This document shows, in pieces, positions 57,150 to 64,000 of a stretch of DNA of 64,000 nucleotides. The stretch is from JADFXI01 sp963784135 (GTDB lineage: Bacteria; Nitrospirota; Thermodesulfovibrionia; Thermodesulfovibrionales; Dissulfurispiraceae), in NCBI GenBank assembly GCA_963784135.1, contig CAWAQG010000005.1:62001-126000 (forward strand). The letters are read 5' to 3'. The first letter of the stretch is position 1. Every line of letters begins with the position of its first letter. Both the position numbers and the translations under genes were made by a program. The notes below the pieces were generated by a model. It did no database searches and was not told where the DNA came from. It was given only the letters and a program-made list of their open reading frames with translations.

Positions 57150-59147
57150 ATGAGCAGGCTGGCTAAAGAGAAATCTCCCTACCTTGCACATTCTGCCGCT
57201 CAAAAAATAGACTGGTATCCATGGTCTGAAGAAGTTTTCGAAAAAGCGCGCCTCGAGGACAAGCCGGTTTTCCTCAGTTCCGGCGCAATATGGTGCCACT
57301 GGTGCCATGTTATGGCGAAGGAATGTTTTTTTGATGATGCGATCGCCGCTTTGCTCAACGCTCACTTTGTAAGCATAAAGCTCGACAGGGATGAGCGGCC
57401 CGATATAGACAGGCTTTACCAGCATGCGGTAACTGCAATGGGAGCAGCGGGAGGATGGCCGCTCAGCGTGTTTCTTACGCCTGACAAAAAACCATTCTTC
57501 GGCGGCACCTATTTTCCTCCTGAAGACAGCCACGGAAGACCGGGTTTTAAAAAAGTGCTTCTGACAATTATTGACTTATACCGTTCCAGGAGGGAGGAAG
57601 TAGACAGTTATACGGAACGGCTCATGGATTTTATCAGGCCAAATCCTCTGGTCAAGGGAGAAGTAAACAGCGCGATGCTTGACGTCGCGCAGAGCGCTAT
57701 GCTCTCTCTGTTTGACCCGCAAAACGGAGGGTTCGGCACGGCCCCGAAATTTCCTATGCCCGGTGCGGCATCATTCCTGCTTTACAGGTATTTTCTTACC
57801 GGCGATGAGTCGAGCGGCCATGCTGTCAGGAAAACGCTTGAGTCAATGGCGAAAGGCGGGTTCCATGACCAACTTAAGGGCGGCTTTCACCGGTACTCTG
57901 TTGATGAAAAATGGATTGTCCCTCACTTCGAAAAAAAGGCCGATGATAACGCCTGGCTTTTGAGAAATTATATCGACGCCTGCTCAATCTTCGGCAGCGG
58001 CTATTTCAGGGAGGTCGCACGGGGTATCATCAGCTTTACCAGGGACATCCTCTCAAGCAGAGAGGGAGGGTTTTATGCGAGTCAGGATGCCGACGTTACT
58101 CCAGATGACGAGGGAGGGTATTTTACCTGGACAGAAGATGATTTCAGAAGCGTTCTGAATGATGAGGAGTTTCCGGTGCTTACCCTTCATTTGCTCCATG
58201 ACAAAGGCAGTATGCACCACGACAAATCGAAGCATGTCCTTTTTATTGCCATGGAAACAGATGAAATTGCCCGCACTCTCAAGATGGATGAGAAACTGGT
58301 TGACAGGCTGGTCAGCGAGGGCAAAGGGAAGCTTCTTCAGGCGCGCCAAACGAGGGAGGGACCCTTTATAGATACGACGCTTTACACTTCTTTAAATGGC
58401 ATGCTCATCGCATCGTATTTAAAAGCATACCGCGTGTTAAAAGATGATTCGGTTAAAGATTTTGCGCTCAAAAGCCTGAATAGAATACTGCAAATACGTT
58501 CCGCGGGGAAAGAACTGCTCCATTCAGATGGGATAAAGGCACTGCCTGATGATTACATATATTTGATCGAGGCGCTTGTCGCTGCGTATGAGGTCACCGG
58601 CAACAGGGGCTATCTTGGCAGGGCAGATGAACTTATGGAGCAGTGCCTGGAGAGGTTCTGGGACAAGTCCGAAGGCGGATTTTTTGATTCCGACACAGCC
58701 GTGCTCGGCCTCGCACTAAAGGGGATAGAGGACATCCCTCACCCATCAGCTAATGCAGTAGGAATCATGCAACTGCTTAAATTATTTTACGCAACCGATA
58801 AATCACTATATCGCCGGTATGCCGGGATTGCTCTTGAGGCGTTCTCTACTAAGGTGAGCGAGTTAAGCATCCATGCAGGATATTACTTTTGCGGGCTCGA
58901 TGCGTATTTCCATTCGGTGCAATTGACGGTGGAAGCCCGTCCGGAAAGCAGTCTCGGCGCTGCCGCCGTATCTTTATTTGCCCCATACATGAGTATCGTT
59001 TACAAAGAAAACCACAACCGCATTATCCCGTGTGCGGGGGGTGTATGCTATGAGCCGGTTGACGATGGTAAGAACCTTCAGGCATTCATCAATGATAAAG
59101 TTAGAAGCAAAAAACCATTCCGAAATAACCTTAAGGATGCTGAATGA
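57150..59147 (+). CDS. DUF255 thioredoxin-like / glycosidase-like fusion protein (YyaL/SPATA20 family)
   Basis: A 665-residue protein. The N-terminal ~165 residues are a thioredoxin-like DUF255 domain: SPYLAHSAAQKIDWYPW, IWCHWCHVM (CxxC near 49-52) and GGWPLSVFLTPD. The rest is an (alpha/alpha)6-type domain related to N-acylglucosamine epimerases (FYASQDADV, YTSLNGMLI, HPSANAVG). Such proteins are widespread but of unsettled function, perhaps in disulfide handling. I use ATG 57150, where the conserved SRLAKEKSPYL begins. It overlaps the S4 gene by 4 bp. Confidence 0.9.
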   Translation: MSRLAKEKSPYLAHSAAQKIDWYPWSEEVFEKARLEDKPVFLSSGAIWCHWCHVMAKECFFDDAIAALLNAHFVSIKLDRDERPDIDRLYQHAVTAMGAAGGWPLSVFLTPDKKPFFGGTYFPPEDSHGRPGFKKVLLTIIDLYRSRREEVDSYTERLMDFIRPNPLVKGEVNSAMLDVAQSAMLSLFDPQNGGFGTAPKFPMPGAASFLLYRYFLTGDESSGHAVRKTLESMAKGGFHDQLKGGFHRYSVDEKWIVPHFEKKADDNAWLLRNYIDACSIFGSGYFREVARGIISFTRDILSSREGGFYASQDADVTPDDEGGYFTWTEDDFRSVLNDEEFPVLTLHLLHDKGSMHHDKSKHVLFIAMETDEIARTLKMDEKLVDRLVSEGKGKLLQARQTREGPFIDTTLYTSLNGMLIASYLKAYRVLKDDSVKDFALKSLNRILQIRSAGKELLHSDGIKALPDDYIYLIEALVAAYEVTGNRGYLGRADELMEQCLERFWDKSEGGFFDSDTAVLGLALKGIEDIPHPSANAVGIMQLLKLFYATDKSLYRRYAGIALEAFSTKVSELSIHAGYYFCGLDAYFHSVQLTVEARPESSLGAAAVSLFAPYMSIVYKENHNRIIPCAGGVCYEPVDDGKNLQAFINDKVRSKKPFRNNLKDAE

Positions 59148-59353
59148 AGGAATTCATATTAGGAAGTAATGAATATATCGAACTCAATCATCTTCTGAAA
59201 ATCATGGGGCTCTGCGACAGCGGAGGCATGGCAAAAGCAGTAATTGCTGAAGGATTGGTAAAGGTTGATAGAGAGGTGGAGCTTCGCAAGCGGTGTAAGA
59301 TACGAAATGGCCAGGTAGTTGAGTTTGAAGGCCGTAAAATCCTGGTGAAATGA
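59144..59353 (+). CDS. Small S4-domain RNA-binding protein (YbcJ-like)
   Basis: A 69-residue protein consisting of one S4 domain: ELNHLLKIMGLCDSGGMAKAVIAEGLVKVDREVELRKRCKI (in pieces) with the K-V-D turn and the basic end typical of the fold. Single-domain S4 proteins bind structured RNA such as rRNA or tRNA-bearing ribosomal subunits. It overlaps DUF255 as ATGA and probably shares its transcript. After it, 59354-59513 holds no gene; a GGTGTCCCCGGAATTA at 59471 resembles a mobile-element end but has no partner. Confidence 0.85.
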   Translation: MKEFILGSNEYIELNHLLKIMGLCDSGGMAKAVIAEGLVKVDREVELRKRCKIRNGQVVEFEGRKILVK

Positions 59354-59513
59354 ATTTGCATTAGTTGAGAAAAGTGTTGATTAGGTGTTAGCAGTATTGG
59401 CTGCTCACAGTAACAAACGCCTTACAGTATTCCGTTCATGCGTAGGGTTACAAGCGGAAATAATCAGTATGGTGTCCCCGGAATTAGCCCAAAAATGGTA
59501 AAATCAGGTTGCC

Positions 59514-59846
59514 ATGAAACTCCCCAATAATGAAAAGGCTTACATTCCACCAGCCAAACTAATAGACTATCTTTTGTCGGAAACTCATTCTGTAGGAAAG
59601 GCAAAAGCAAAATTATTGCGGTCTGTCGGATTTGATGAAGCAAATGTTAAGATGCTAAAAGAGGGCCTGCTGGAAATTGCCAAAACAAAAGATGTGGTAG
59701 AAGTAATTAGGACCCCACATGGGGTAAAATATGTCATAGATGGTGACATGGCGACACCGGTTGGGCTTGTGATTAAGATGCGAACTATTTGGATAATAGA
59801 TAATAGTCAGATGCGTCCGCGCTTCGTGACCGCATATCCGTTATGA
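59514..59846 (+). CDS. DUF6883-family protein (toxin-like, paired with DUF4926)
   Basis: A 110-residue protein with MKLPNNEKAYIPPAKLIDYLLSETHSVGKAK, the usual DUF6883 N-terminus, and a terminal WIIDNSQMRPRFVTAYPL. DUF6883 proteins occur beside DUF4926 proteins, as here (23 bp gap), and the pair behaves like a toxin-antitoxin or effector-immunity unit in gene-neighbourhood terms; the biochemical activity is not established to my knowledge. Located next to a RAYT end and an IS21 element, typical for mobile small modules. Confidence 0.78.
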   Translation: MKLPNNEKAYIPPAKLIDYLLSETHSVGKAKAKLLRSVGFDEANVKMLKEGLLEIAKTKDVVEVIRTPHGVKYVIDGDMATPVGLVIKMRTIWIIDNSQMRPRFVTAYPL

Positions 59847-59869
59847 ACAATGTGTAACAGAGGTGTCAA

Positions 59870-60106
59870 ATGATTAAAGAATTGGATACGGTGGTGCTTG
59901 AGCACGCCATCAAAGAGTATGGATTAACAGAGGGCGATATAGGTGCTGTGGTGCACTGCTACAGTGATAGCGGTGCATATGAAGTTGAATTTGTTACTGC
60001 CGAAGGAAAAACGATTGCAGTGCTGACCTTGTCTTCAAGTGATATTCGGCTGATGAGAGACAGAGAAATATTGCATGCAAGAGAGATGATACATATTGCA
60101 AACTGA
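59870..60106 (+). CDS. DUF4926-family protein
   Basis: A 78-residue protein: IKELDTVVLEHAIKEYGLTEGDIGAVVHCYSDSGAYEVEFVTAEGKTIAVLTL in pieces. The VVL...L..GD.GAVV......YEVEF...G.T.AV.TL pattern is that of DUF4926, small beta-rich proteins accompanying DUF6883 or other putative toxins. Probably the antidote of the preceding gene. AGAGG lies 9 bp before the ATG. Its stop overlaps the start of a non-convincing frame and is followed after 12 bp by a RAYT-like terminal repeat. Confidence 0.78.
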   Translation: MIKELDTVVLEHAIKEYGLTEGDIGAVVHCYSDSGAYEVEFVTAEGKTIAVLTLSSSDIRLMRDREILHAREMIHIAN

Positions 60107-60118
60107 TGAAAACTAATA

Positions 60119-60137
60119 TTTCAAGACCTGACCCCCT
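60119..60137. repeat. Solo RAYT/REP-type terminal sequence
   Basis: ATTTCAAGACCTGACCCCC, inverse GGGGGTCAGGTCTTGAAAT, resembles the terminal repeats of RAYT elements (compare GGGGTCAGCCCTCGAA at 12097). No transposase gene accompanies it, so it is either a solo end or part of a deleted element. Confidence 0.45.
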
Positions 60138-60163
60138 TCTTGCTCCTAATGCTCCTAATACCT

Positions 60164-60306
60164 ATGAACATACCCTCGTACATAAAGAAGCTTTGGCACG
60201 ATCCAGTGTGGAGCAAAGTTATAGCAACCAGCATCTTTGCGCTATGCGCTTTTCTATATGCCATTTTTGTCCATCCTACGGCTATAACATCACTGAAGCC
60301 GGATCG
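60164..60306 (+). pseudogene. Small membrane protein gene truncated by the IS21 element
   Basis: From ATG 60164 the frame reads MNIPSYIKKLWHDPVWSKVI, then a hydrophobic segment IFALCAFLYAIFVH, up to the first base of the IS21 end. The pattern KKLWHDPVWSKVIAT is a common N-terminus of small membrane proteins. No ribosome site is visible; upstream lies the solo RAYT end. Probably an N-terminal remnant. Confidence 0.4.
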
Positions 60307-60366
60307 TGTTAATCGGCGTCGAAAATTGACCCACCATCGGCGTCCAAAATTGACCCACCCCAGCGG

Positions 60367-61107
60367 TTAGTTTTTCTTTGAGTTTCTGGTCTTGATTCTC
60401 CAGCTCTCGTTGCCTGTTTCGATGATATCACAATGATGGGTGACTCTGTCCAGAAGAGCAGTAGTCATCTTGTTATCTCCAAAGACCTGGGGCCATTCTC
60501 CGAAGGTAAGATTGGTAGTTATGAGCAGAGAGGTTCGCTCATAGAGCTTTGATATCAGATGAAACAAGAGTTGTCCGCCGTTTTTTGAAAACGGCAGATA
60601 TCCCAATTCGTCAAGCACAACAAGGTGAAGCCGTGCAAGGCTATCCGCCAGTTTGCCGCCACGTCCTGCCAGTTTTTCTTGTTCAAGCTGATTGACCAGA
60701 TCGACCACGTTGAAGAAGCGCCCTCTTTTCCCGTCTTTGATTGCCTGACGGGCTATGGCTATCGCCAAGTGAGACTTACCTGTGCCAGTGCCTCCAACGA
60801 AGATAACGTTGCTATTTGCGGATAAGAATTGGCCCTGGTAAAGCGAACGGATCTGGGTCTCATTGACCGGCGATGAGCCGAACTCAAAGCGGTCTATGTC
60901 CTTATCGACGGGGAACCTTGCCTGCCCAAGGCGGTAGCGTATGCTCCGGGCAGTCCGCTCTCCCAGTTCAGCTTCCAGAAGATCCAGCAGTATCTTTTCT
61001 GGCGTGCGTCGCTGCTTTATGCTGGCTGCAAGTACCTCGTCATAGACACCTTTCATGCCATACAGCTTCAAGTTCTCCATCGCCTCCATAAGTTTATCTC
61101 GTAGCAT
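60367..61107 (-). CDS. istB: IS21 helper ATPase IstB
   Basis: A 246-residue DnaC-like AAA+ protein that assists the IstA transposase. Walker A GGTGTGKSHLA near 103, Walker B LVVLDELGYLPFSK near 163 and the sensor TTNLTFGEWPQVF near 203 are all present. ATG 61107 is used, 5 bp after GGAGG; GTG 61113 lies within that site. It overlaps istA by 14 bp, the usual coupling. It appears intact. Confidence 0.93.
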   Translation of the reverse strand: MLRDKLMEAMENLKLYGMKGVYDEVLAASIKQRRTPEKILLDLLEAELGERTARSIRYRLGQARFPVDKDIDRFEFGSSPVNETQIRSLYQGQFLSANSNVIFVGGTGTGKSHLAIAIARQAIKDGKRGRFFNVVDLVNQLEQEKLAGRGGKLADSLARLHLVVLDELGYLPFSKNGGQLLFHLISKLYERTSLLITTNLTFGEWPQVFGDNKMTTALLDRVTHHCDIIETGNESWRIKTRNSKKN

Positions 61108-62611
61108 GTTCACCTCCAGTCAGAAGATCGTCATAACGACTGCAGTTGGCAACAGGCAGGGTCTTTAGCTCAGGCAGATGAAGTGGGATATTGTATTCGG
61201 ATATTACGGGATCATCGTGTGTGCGGGACAAGGCGTTAAGTATCACGTCTCTGTTGGCTACACCGATAGAAAGTGCTTCGGAACATGCGGTAACCACGGC
61301 TTCCAGTCCATAGATTGATACTGCACTCAGGATCCCGACGAACTGCCGGTCTCCATCTGGGCTCTTGCCGAGTAGCTGCCGTATCTCTATGAGCGGTTCA
61401 GGCAGTGCCCATTCCTTAAAGGGAGCACCGTTACGCAGGGCTCCCGGTTTGTGCTTCAGTACCTCAACGTAGTGCCAGGCATCGTAGATTATCTTGTCCC
61501 TGCCAAACTGGCGGCGGTGATCTCCGATTACGTTACCATCATGGACAATGACGACCCGATCAGCATATGCCCGTATCATGGCTGTCCTGCCTACAACTGA
61601 AGCATTGACACTGTAACGATTGCGGTCAAATGAAACCAGTGCTGTAGGCGATACTCGAACCGGGGTCTCCTTGTACCCGTCAAACGGAGAACTCAGGACC
61701 AGCAGATGTTGCTTCTCCCTGGCGAAGTATTCTGCCACGGTGCCGTCTTTGAACTCGGGGTGTTTATGGCCGGCAGCTAGGGTTCGGCAGCTATCACTCA
61801 ACCATCGATTCAGTTCGTCAATGTCGGAGAACTTCAGTCGGGGAACGAAGAGTCGCTTACGGATGAACTTGACCTGACTCTCTACCTGTCCTTTCTCCCA
61901 GCCCGCTGCCGGGGTACAGGCTACAGGCTCAAACAGGTAGTGCGATGAGAGGTTCTGAAAACGCCGGTTGAAAACCCGATCCTTTCCCATCAGTACCTTG
62001 GTCACAACCGTCTTAAGGTTGTCATATATCCCCTTGCGGCAGCTGCCGCCAAAATACTCAAAGGCCCTGACATGGGCATCAAGCACCATCTCAAGACTCT
62101 CTCTGGCATAGGCAACGCAAAACGGCATCCGACTGTAGCAGAGGCGGAAGTGGGCCACTTTTATTGTTACAACAACACCCCAGAGTTCAACCTGCTCATA
62201 GCTCCAGTCGAACTGGAATGCTTCCCCAGGGTCGAAGGTCTGCGGTATGTATGCCGTGACCTTCCTGCCTCCCTCGCTTTTACGCCACTTCTGAACATAC
62301 CGCCGTACACTATCATATCCACCTTCAAATCCCTGACGCTGCAATTCCTCAAATAACAAGATAGCTGTCCGTTGTTCCCGGTCCGGTTTCGTGGCATCTG
62401 TTGCAAGATATCCAGATAACAACTCGTGATATGGGGCAAGCTTTGGATGAGGTTGATCTTTCCGGTCATACGTGAACTCGGTTACATCGCTCCGGATCAC
62501 CTTCTTAACTGTATTGCGGGATAACTTCAACTCTCGGGCTATCTGCCGAATCGACTTCCTGTCCCTGTGGTACGCACATCGAATCTTACGGATTGTTTCC
62601 ACTATCAGCAT
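61094..62611 (-). CDS. istA: IS21 transposase IstA
   Basis: A 505-residue DDE transposase. An N-terminal helix-turn-helix (KSIRQIARELKLSRNTVKKVIRS, ~19-41) precedes an rve core with FQFDWSYEQVE (first D, near 134), CRKGIYDNLKTVV (second D) and GQVESQVKFIRKR (E, near 253), and a C-terminal DNA-binding part. AAGGAG abuts ATG 62611; a GTG nine bases on (VETIRKIRCAYH) may be the real start. Intact, so the element may be active. Confidence 0.92.
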   Translation of the reverse strand: MLIVETIRKIRCAYHRDRKSIRQIARELKLSRNTVKKVIRSDVTEFTYDRKDQPHPKLAPYHELLSGYLATDATKPDREQRTAILLFEELQRQGFEGGYDSVRRYVQKWRKSEGGRKVTAYIPQTFDPGEAFQFDWSYEQVELWGVVVTIKVAHFRLCYSRMPFCVAYARESLEMVLDAHVRAFEYFGGSCRKGIYDNLKTVVTKVLMGKDRVFNRRFQNLSSHYLFEPVACTPAAGWEKGQVESQVKFIRKRLFVPRLKFSDIDELNRWLSDSCRTLAAGHKHPEFKDGTVAEYFAREKQHLLVLSSPFDGYKETPVRVSPTALVSFDRNRYSVNASVVGRTAMIRAYADRVVIVHDGNVIGDHRRQFGRDKIIYDAWHYVEVLKHKPGALRNGAPFKEWALPEPLIEIRQLLGKSPDGDRQFVGILSAVSIYGLEAVVTACSEALSIGVANRDVILNALSRTHDDPVISEYNIPLHLPELKTLPVANCSRYDDLLTGGEHATR

Positions 62612-62755
62612 CTCCTTCCGTTGCTCCTCTTTCTAGTTATTTCCAGATAGAGTGCACGTTATGCTGAGGTGGGTCAATTTTGGACGCCGATTACCCCCGT
62701 AAGTGGGTCAATTTTGCACGCCGATTAACAACATGGATGCTAAAGGGAAAAAATA

Positions 62756-63412
62756 TCATTCCATTTTACCTTTTCCATTAGGCTTTCGCATAAACCTTTT
62801 TATTCCTGCAATCAACCCGTCCGGCTCGGTAAAAGCTGGTGAGCATCTTTTTCCTGAACAAACGTATGCGGCCTCCTCTACCGGATAGCCGAGTGTCCTG
62901 ATTCGGCCTCTTTCCCGTTTTAAAGAGAGTATTTTAACTACCTTTTGAGGAATGTACATTTTATTCAGTTGCATTAGGAATCTGCCCACGTTCTTATCAC
63001 GAGCAATGATCGTTACCACAAGTGGCGCTTCCATGTTCCATCGCAAGGCCGTTCCGTAAAGGGACGCAGCGGGTTCATATTTCTCATATACAGTGCTTAA
63101 AGTGGAGTTTGCGCTCTCAATAATGCTTTTCAGTTTTTCATTTCCAGTGTAATAATAAAGCCTGTTTAACAATATTACTGCTCTGTAATTTGAAATATAA
63201 GTGTTATAGTCTGAGAGCGCACTTGTTATCGTCGGGTTGACAATAGTAGTTTCAAGAGACGAAATGAACCGGCCGTTTGTCTTATCATAAAATTTGTTGG
63301 GGAGAGTTTGTAAACTTTTTAAATCAGGAAGCGGGGTATAAGAGGAAAGCTTTACTAACAGGGTGTTCTGGGGTATTATATGCTTAGGAGAAATGAGATA
63401 TTGATTTCTGTT
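62756..63412 (-). pseudogene. Remnant of a DUF255-type or related protein, C-terminal part only
   Basis: The frame is open for 218 codons from 63412 to 62756 but has no ATG/GTG with a ribosome site; it opens just after a TAA. The end LYYYTGNEKL... AAYVCSGKRCSPAFTEPDGL resembles the C-terminus of DUF255 proteins (compare the intact one at 57150, where the corresponding part is LFYATDKSLYRRYAG and CAGGVCYEP). Lack of the thioredoxin domain indicates an N-terminally truncated relic. It lies directly beside the IS21 right end. Confidence 0.5.
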
Positions 63413-63461
63413 TTAAGATGAAAATGAAGATCTTTAAAATTCCTTTCAAGAAGGAGGTTTT

Positions 63462-63689
63462 ATGGGATCATTCAAAGATAAAACAGAACGTTTTCTCGTT
63501 ATTGACCACAGTGAAGATTATTCTTTTGTTGCCTGCCAAAGCGGTGAGGATGTCGGTTGCTTTGTTAAATCCAGGGAATTAAAACCGGATTATTTTTGGG
63601 TCCTGAATCTCGGAGACTGCATCATATCGCAAGAACGTTTGCTTTTCGAACAGGACCATCAATTTGAGAAATTCACACAAGGGAAATAG
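63462..63689 (+). CDS. Small hypothetical protein, 75 residues
   Basis: I do not recognise a family. The product starts MGSFKDKTERFLVIDHSEDY, is soluble, contains three Cys (ACQSGEDVGCFVKSRE and a later GDCI) and looks beta-rich in the middle (FVACQSGEDVGCFV, YFWVLNLGDCII). AAGGAGG 7 bp upstream of ATG 63462 supports expression. It stands alone between the DUF255-like relic and a convergent exchanger gene. Confidence 0.55.
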   Translation: MGSFKDKTERFLVIDHSEDYSFVACQSGEDVGCFVKSRELKPDYFWVLNLGDCIISQERLLFEQDHQFEKFTQGK

Positions 63690-63728
63690 CTAAGAGGGTG
63701 CGTAGCCATGGCTTGACGCCGGGGACAC

Positions 63729-64000
63729 TCACTTGGATATTACGGCCAGCGCAAAGATAATATAAATTACGCCTCCAAAAAGCATTGCGGCAGGTGAGAT
63801 CTTCTTGCCGAACTGTATATTTGCCAAAACAATCAAGGCTGAGCTCAGCGCCAGGACTGCCGAGAGAAGCGCCAGTCCCGTGATATGCCATTCCGTAAAC
63901 AGCAACCCTACCGAGACAGGAAATGTTGTCTGAAAAACCATCGCGCCGGTTATGTTCCCCATGGCAAGCGTATCTCTGCCTTTCAGCGTCCATGTCACGC
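63729..64000 (-). CDS. Na+/Ca2+ exchanger-family protein, C-terminal part, cut by the right edge
   Basis: The visible 90 codons end GKKISPAAMLFGGVIYIIFALAVISK and include GNITGAMVFQTTFPVSVGLLFT, the alpha-2 repeat signature of CaCA-type sodium/calcium (or H+/Ca2+) exchangers, followed by three hydrophobic segments. The N-terminal part is outside the window. Inner-membrane cation antiporter; the ion pair is not determined. Confidence 0.8.
   Translation of the reverse strand, partial: VTWTLKGRDTLAMGNITGAMVFQTTFPVSVGLLFTEWHITGLALLSAVLALSSALIVLANIQFGKKISPAAMLFGGVIYIIFALAVISK

Larger units (their letters stand above)
60307..62730 (-). mobile_element. IS21-family insertion sequence
   Basis: Ends TGTTAATCGGCGT (60307 on, and inverted up to 62730) each carry tandem ATCGGCGT-NN-AAAATTGACCCAC boxes, two on each side, the multiple-repeat ends known for IS21. 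It contains istA and istB. No matching target duplication is seen directly outside (flanks GGATCG and ACATGG), so one flank may have been rearranged. Confidence 0.9.

Noticed and set aside
60106..60312. Plus-strand frame of 68 codons starting at the DUF4926 stop
   Set aside because: It crosses a RAYT-like terminal repeat, has no ribosome site or family features, and the frame at 60164 explains the sequence better.
59471..63731. GTGTCCCCGG at 59471 and its inverse GGGGACAC near 63722 as ends of one large element
   Set aside because: Only about 10 bp match, and the interval holds unrelated genes plus a complete IS21; insufficient for a claim.

Overview
The window reads as a chromosomal segment of a Gram-negative bacterium. 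Evidence is Lgt and several lipoproteins, a NodT-type outer-membrane efflux channel, Tat-exported redox proteins, both GlnRS and GltX, and bacterial ABC phosphate transport. The mix of polyferredoxins, an orphan ferredoxin-thioredoxin-reductase-type protein, a heme-motif histidine kinase, DUF5132/HMA2 proteins and many short intergenic repeats resembles deep-branching lineages such as Nitrospirota or former Deltaproteobacteria. That placement is an inference; no rRNA is present. The edges cut a TauE/SafE permease (left) and a Na+/Ca2+ exchanger-type protein (right).

Region by region. 0-6 kb: a TauE/SafE permease, a DHA2-type MFS exporter with an odd C-terminal tail, and a heme-motif histidine kinase overlapping a sigma-54 response regulator; a -24/-12 promoter and an upstream dyad sit before the exporter. 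6-11.6 kb: a tightly packed redox operon (aldo/keto reductase, DUF6599, DUF362, polyferredoxin) and a divergent glutaredoxin/FTR-like pair. 11.6-17 kb: an accessory patch with a decayed toxin-antitoxin locus, a RAYT element that itself carries an ISNCY insertion, and an IS3 element that split an ankyrin-repeat lipoprotein gene and left a 4-bp target duplication. 17-23 kb: tRNA-Leu, glnS, gltX, malQ.

23-43 kb is the most interesting part: an apparent phosphate-starvation (Pho) regulon. Seven promoters carry runs of TGTAACA/TGTCATA-like heptamers on an exact 11-bp period, each followed 9-11 bp later by a -10-like hexamer. They precede pstS-pstCAB-phoU, an ornithine-lipid pair (olsB-olsA type), a PHP protein with a ceramide-glucosyltransferase/HpnI-like enzyme, an EAL-CBS-GGDEF protein, HMA2-domain proteins and five tiny proteins sharing a C-x7-C signature. 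Together this looks like phosphate uptake plus replacement of phospholipids by phosphorus-free lipids. A neighbouring operon holds DUF5132, HMA2, a 22-residue-repeat protein, a P2-like ATPase with an HMA2 domain, and a divergent MetK.

43-60 kb: SspB-like, PD-(D/E)XK-like and DsbC-like proteins, an IS1380 copy, Lgt, a pair of inverted structured elements with different but base-paired terminal stems (48064-48462), serA, a DevBCA/MacAB-like efflux operon with an outer-membrane channel, two MITE-like elements, superoxide dismutase, a ferritin-like protein, and a DUF255 protein. 60-64 kb: a DUF6883/DUF4926 pair, an IS21 element, a decayed DUF255-like gene and two edge genes. Degenerate heptad repeats (GGCAATA/GGCGATA type) recur between genes and have even entered the signal-peptide region of the efflux channel gene.
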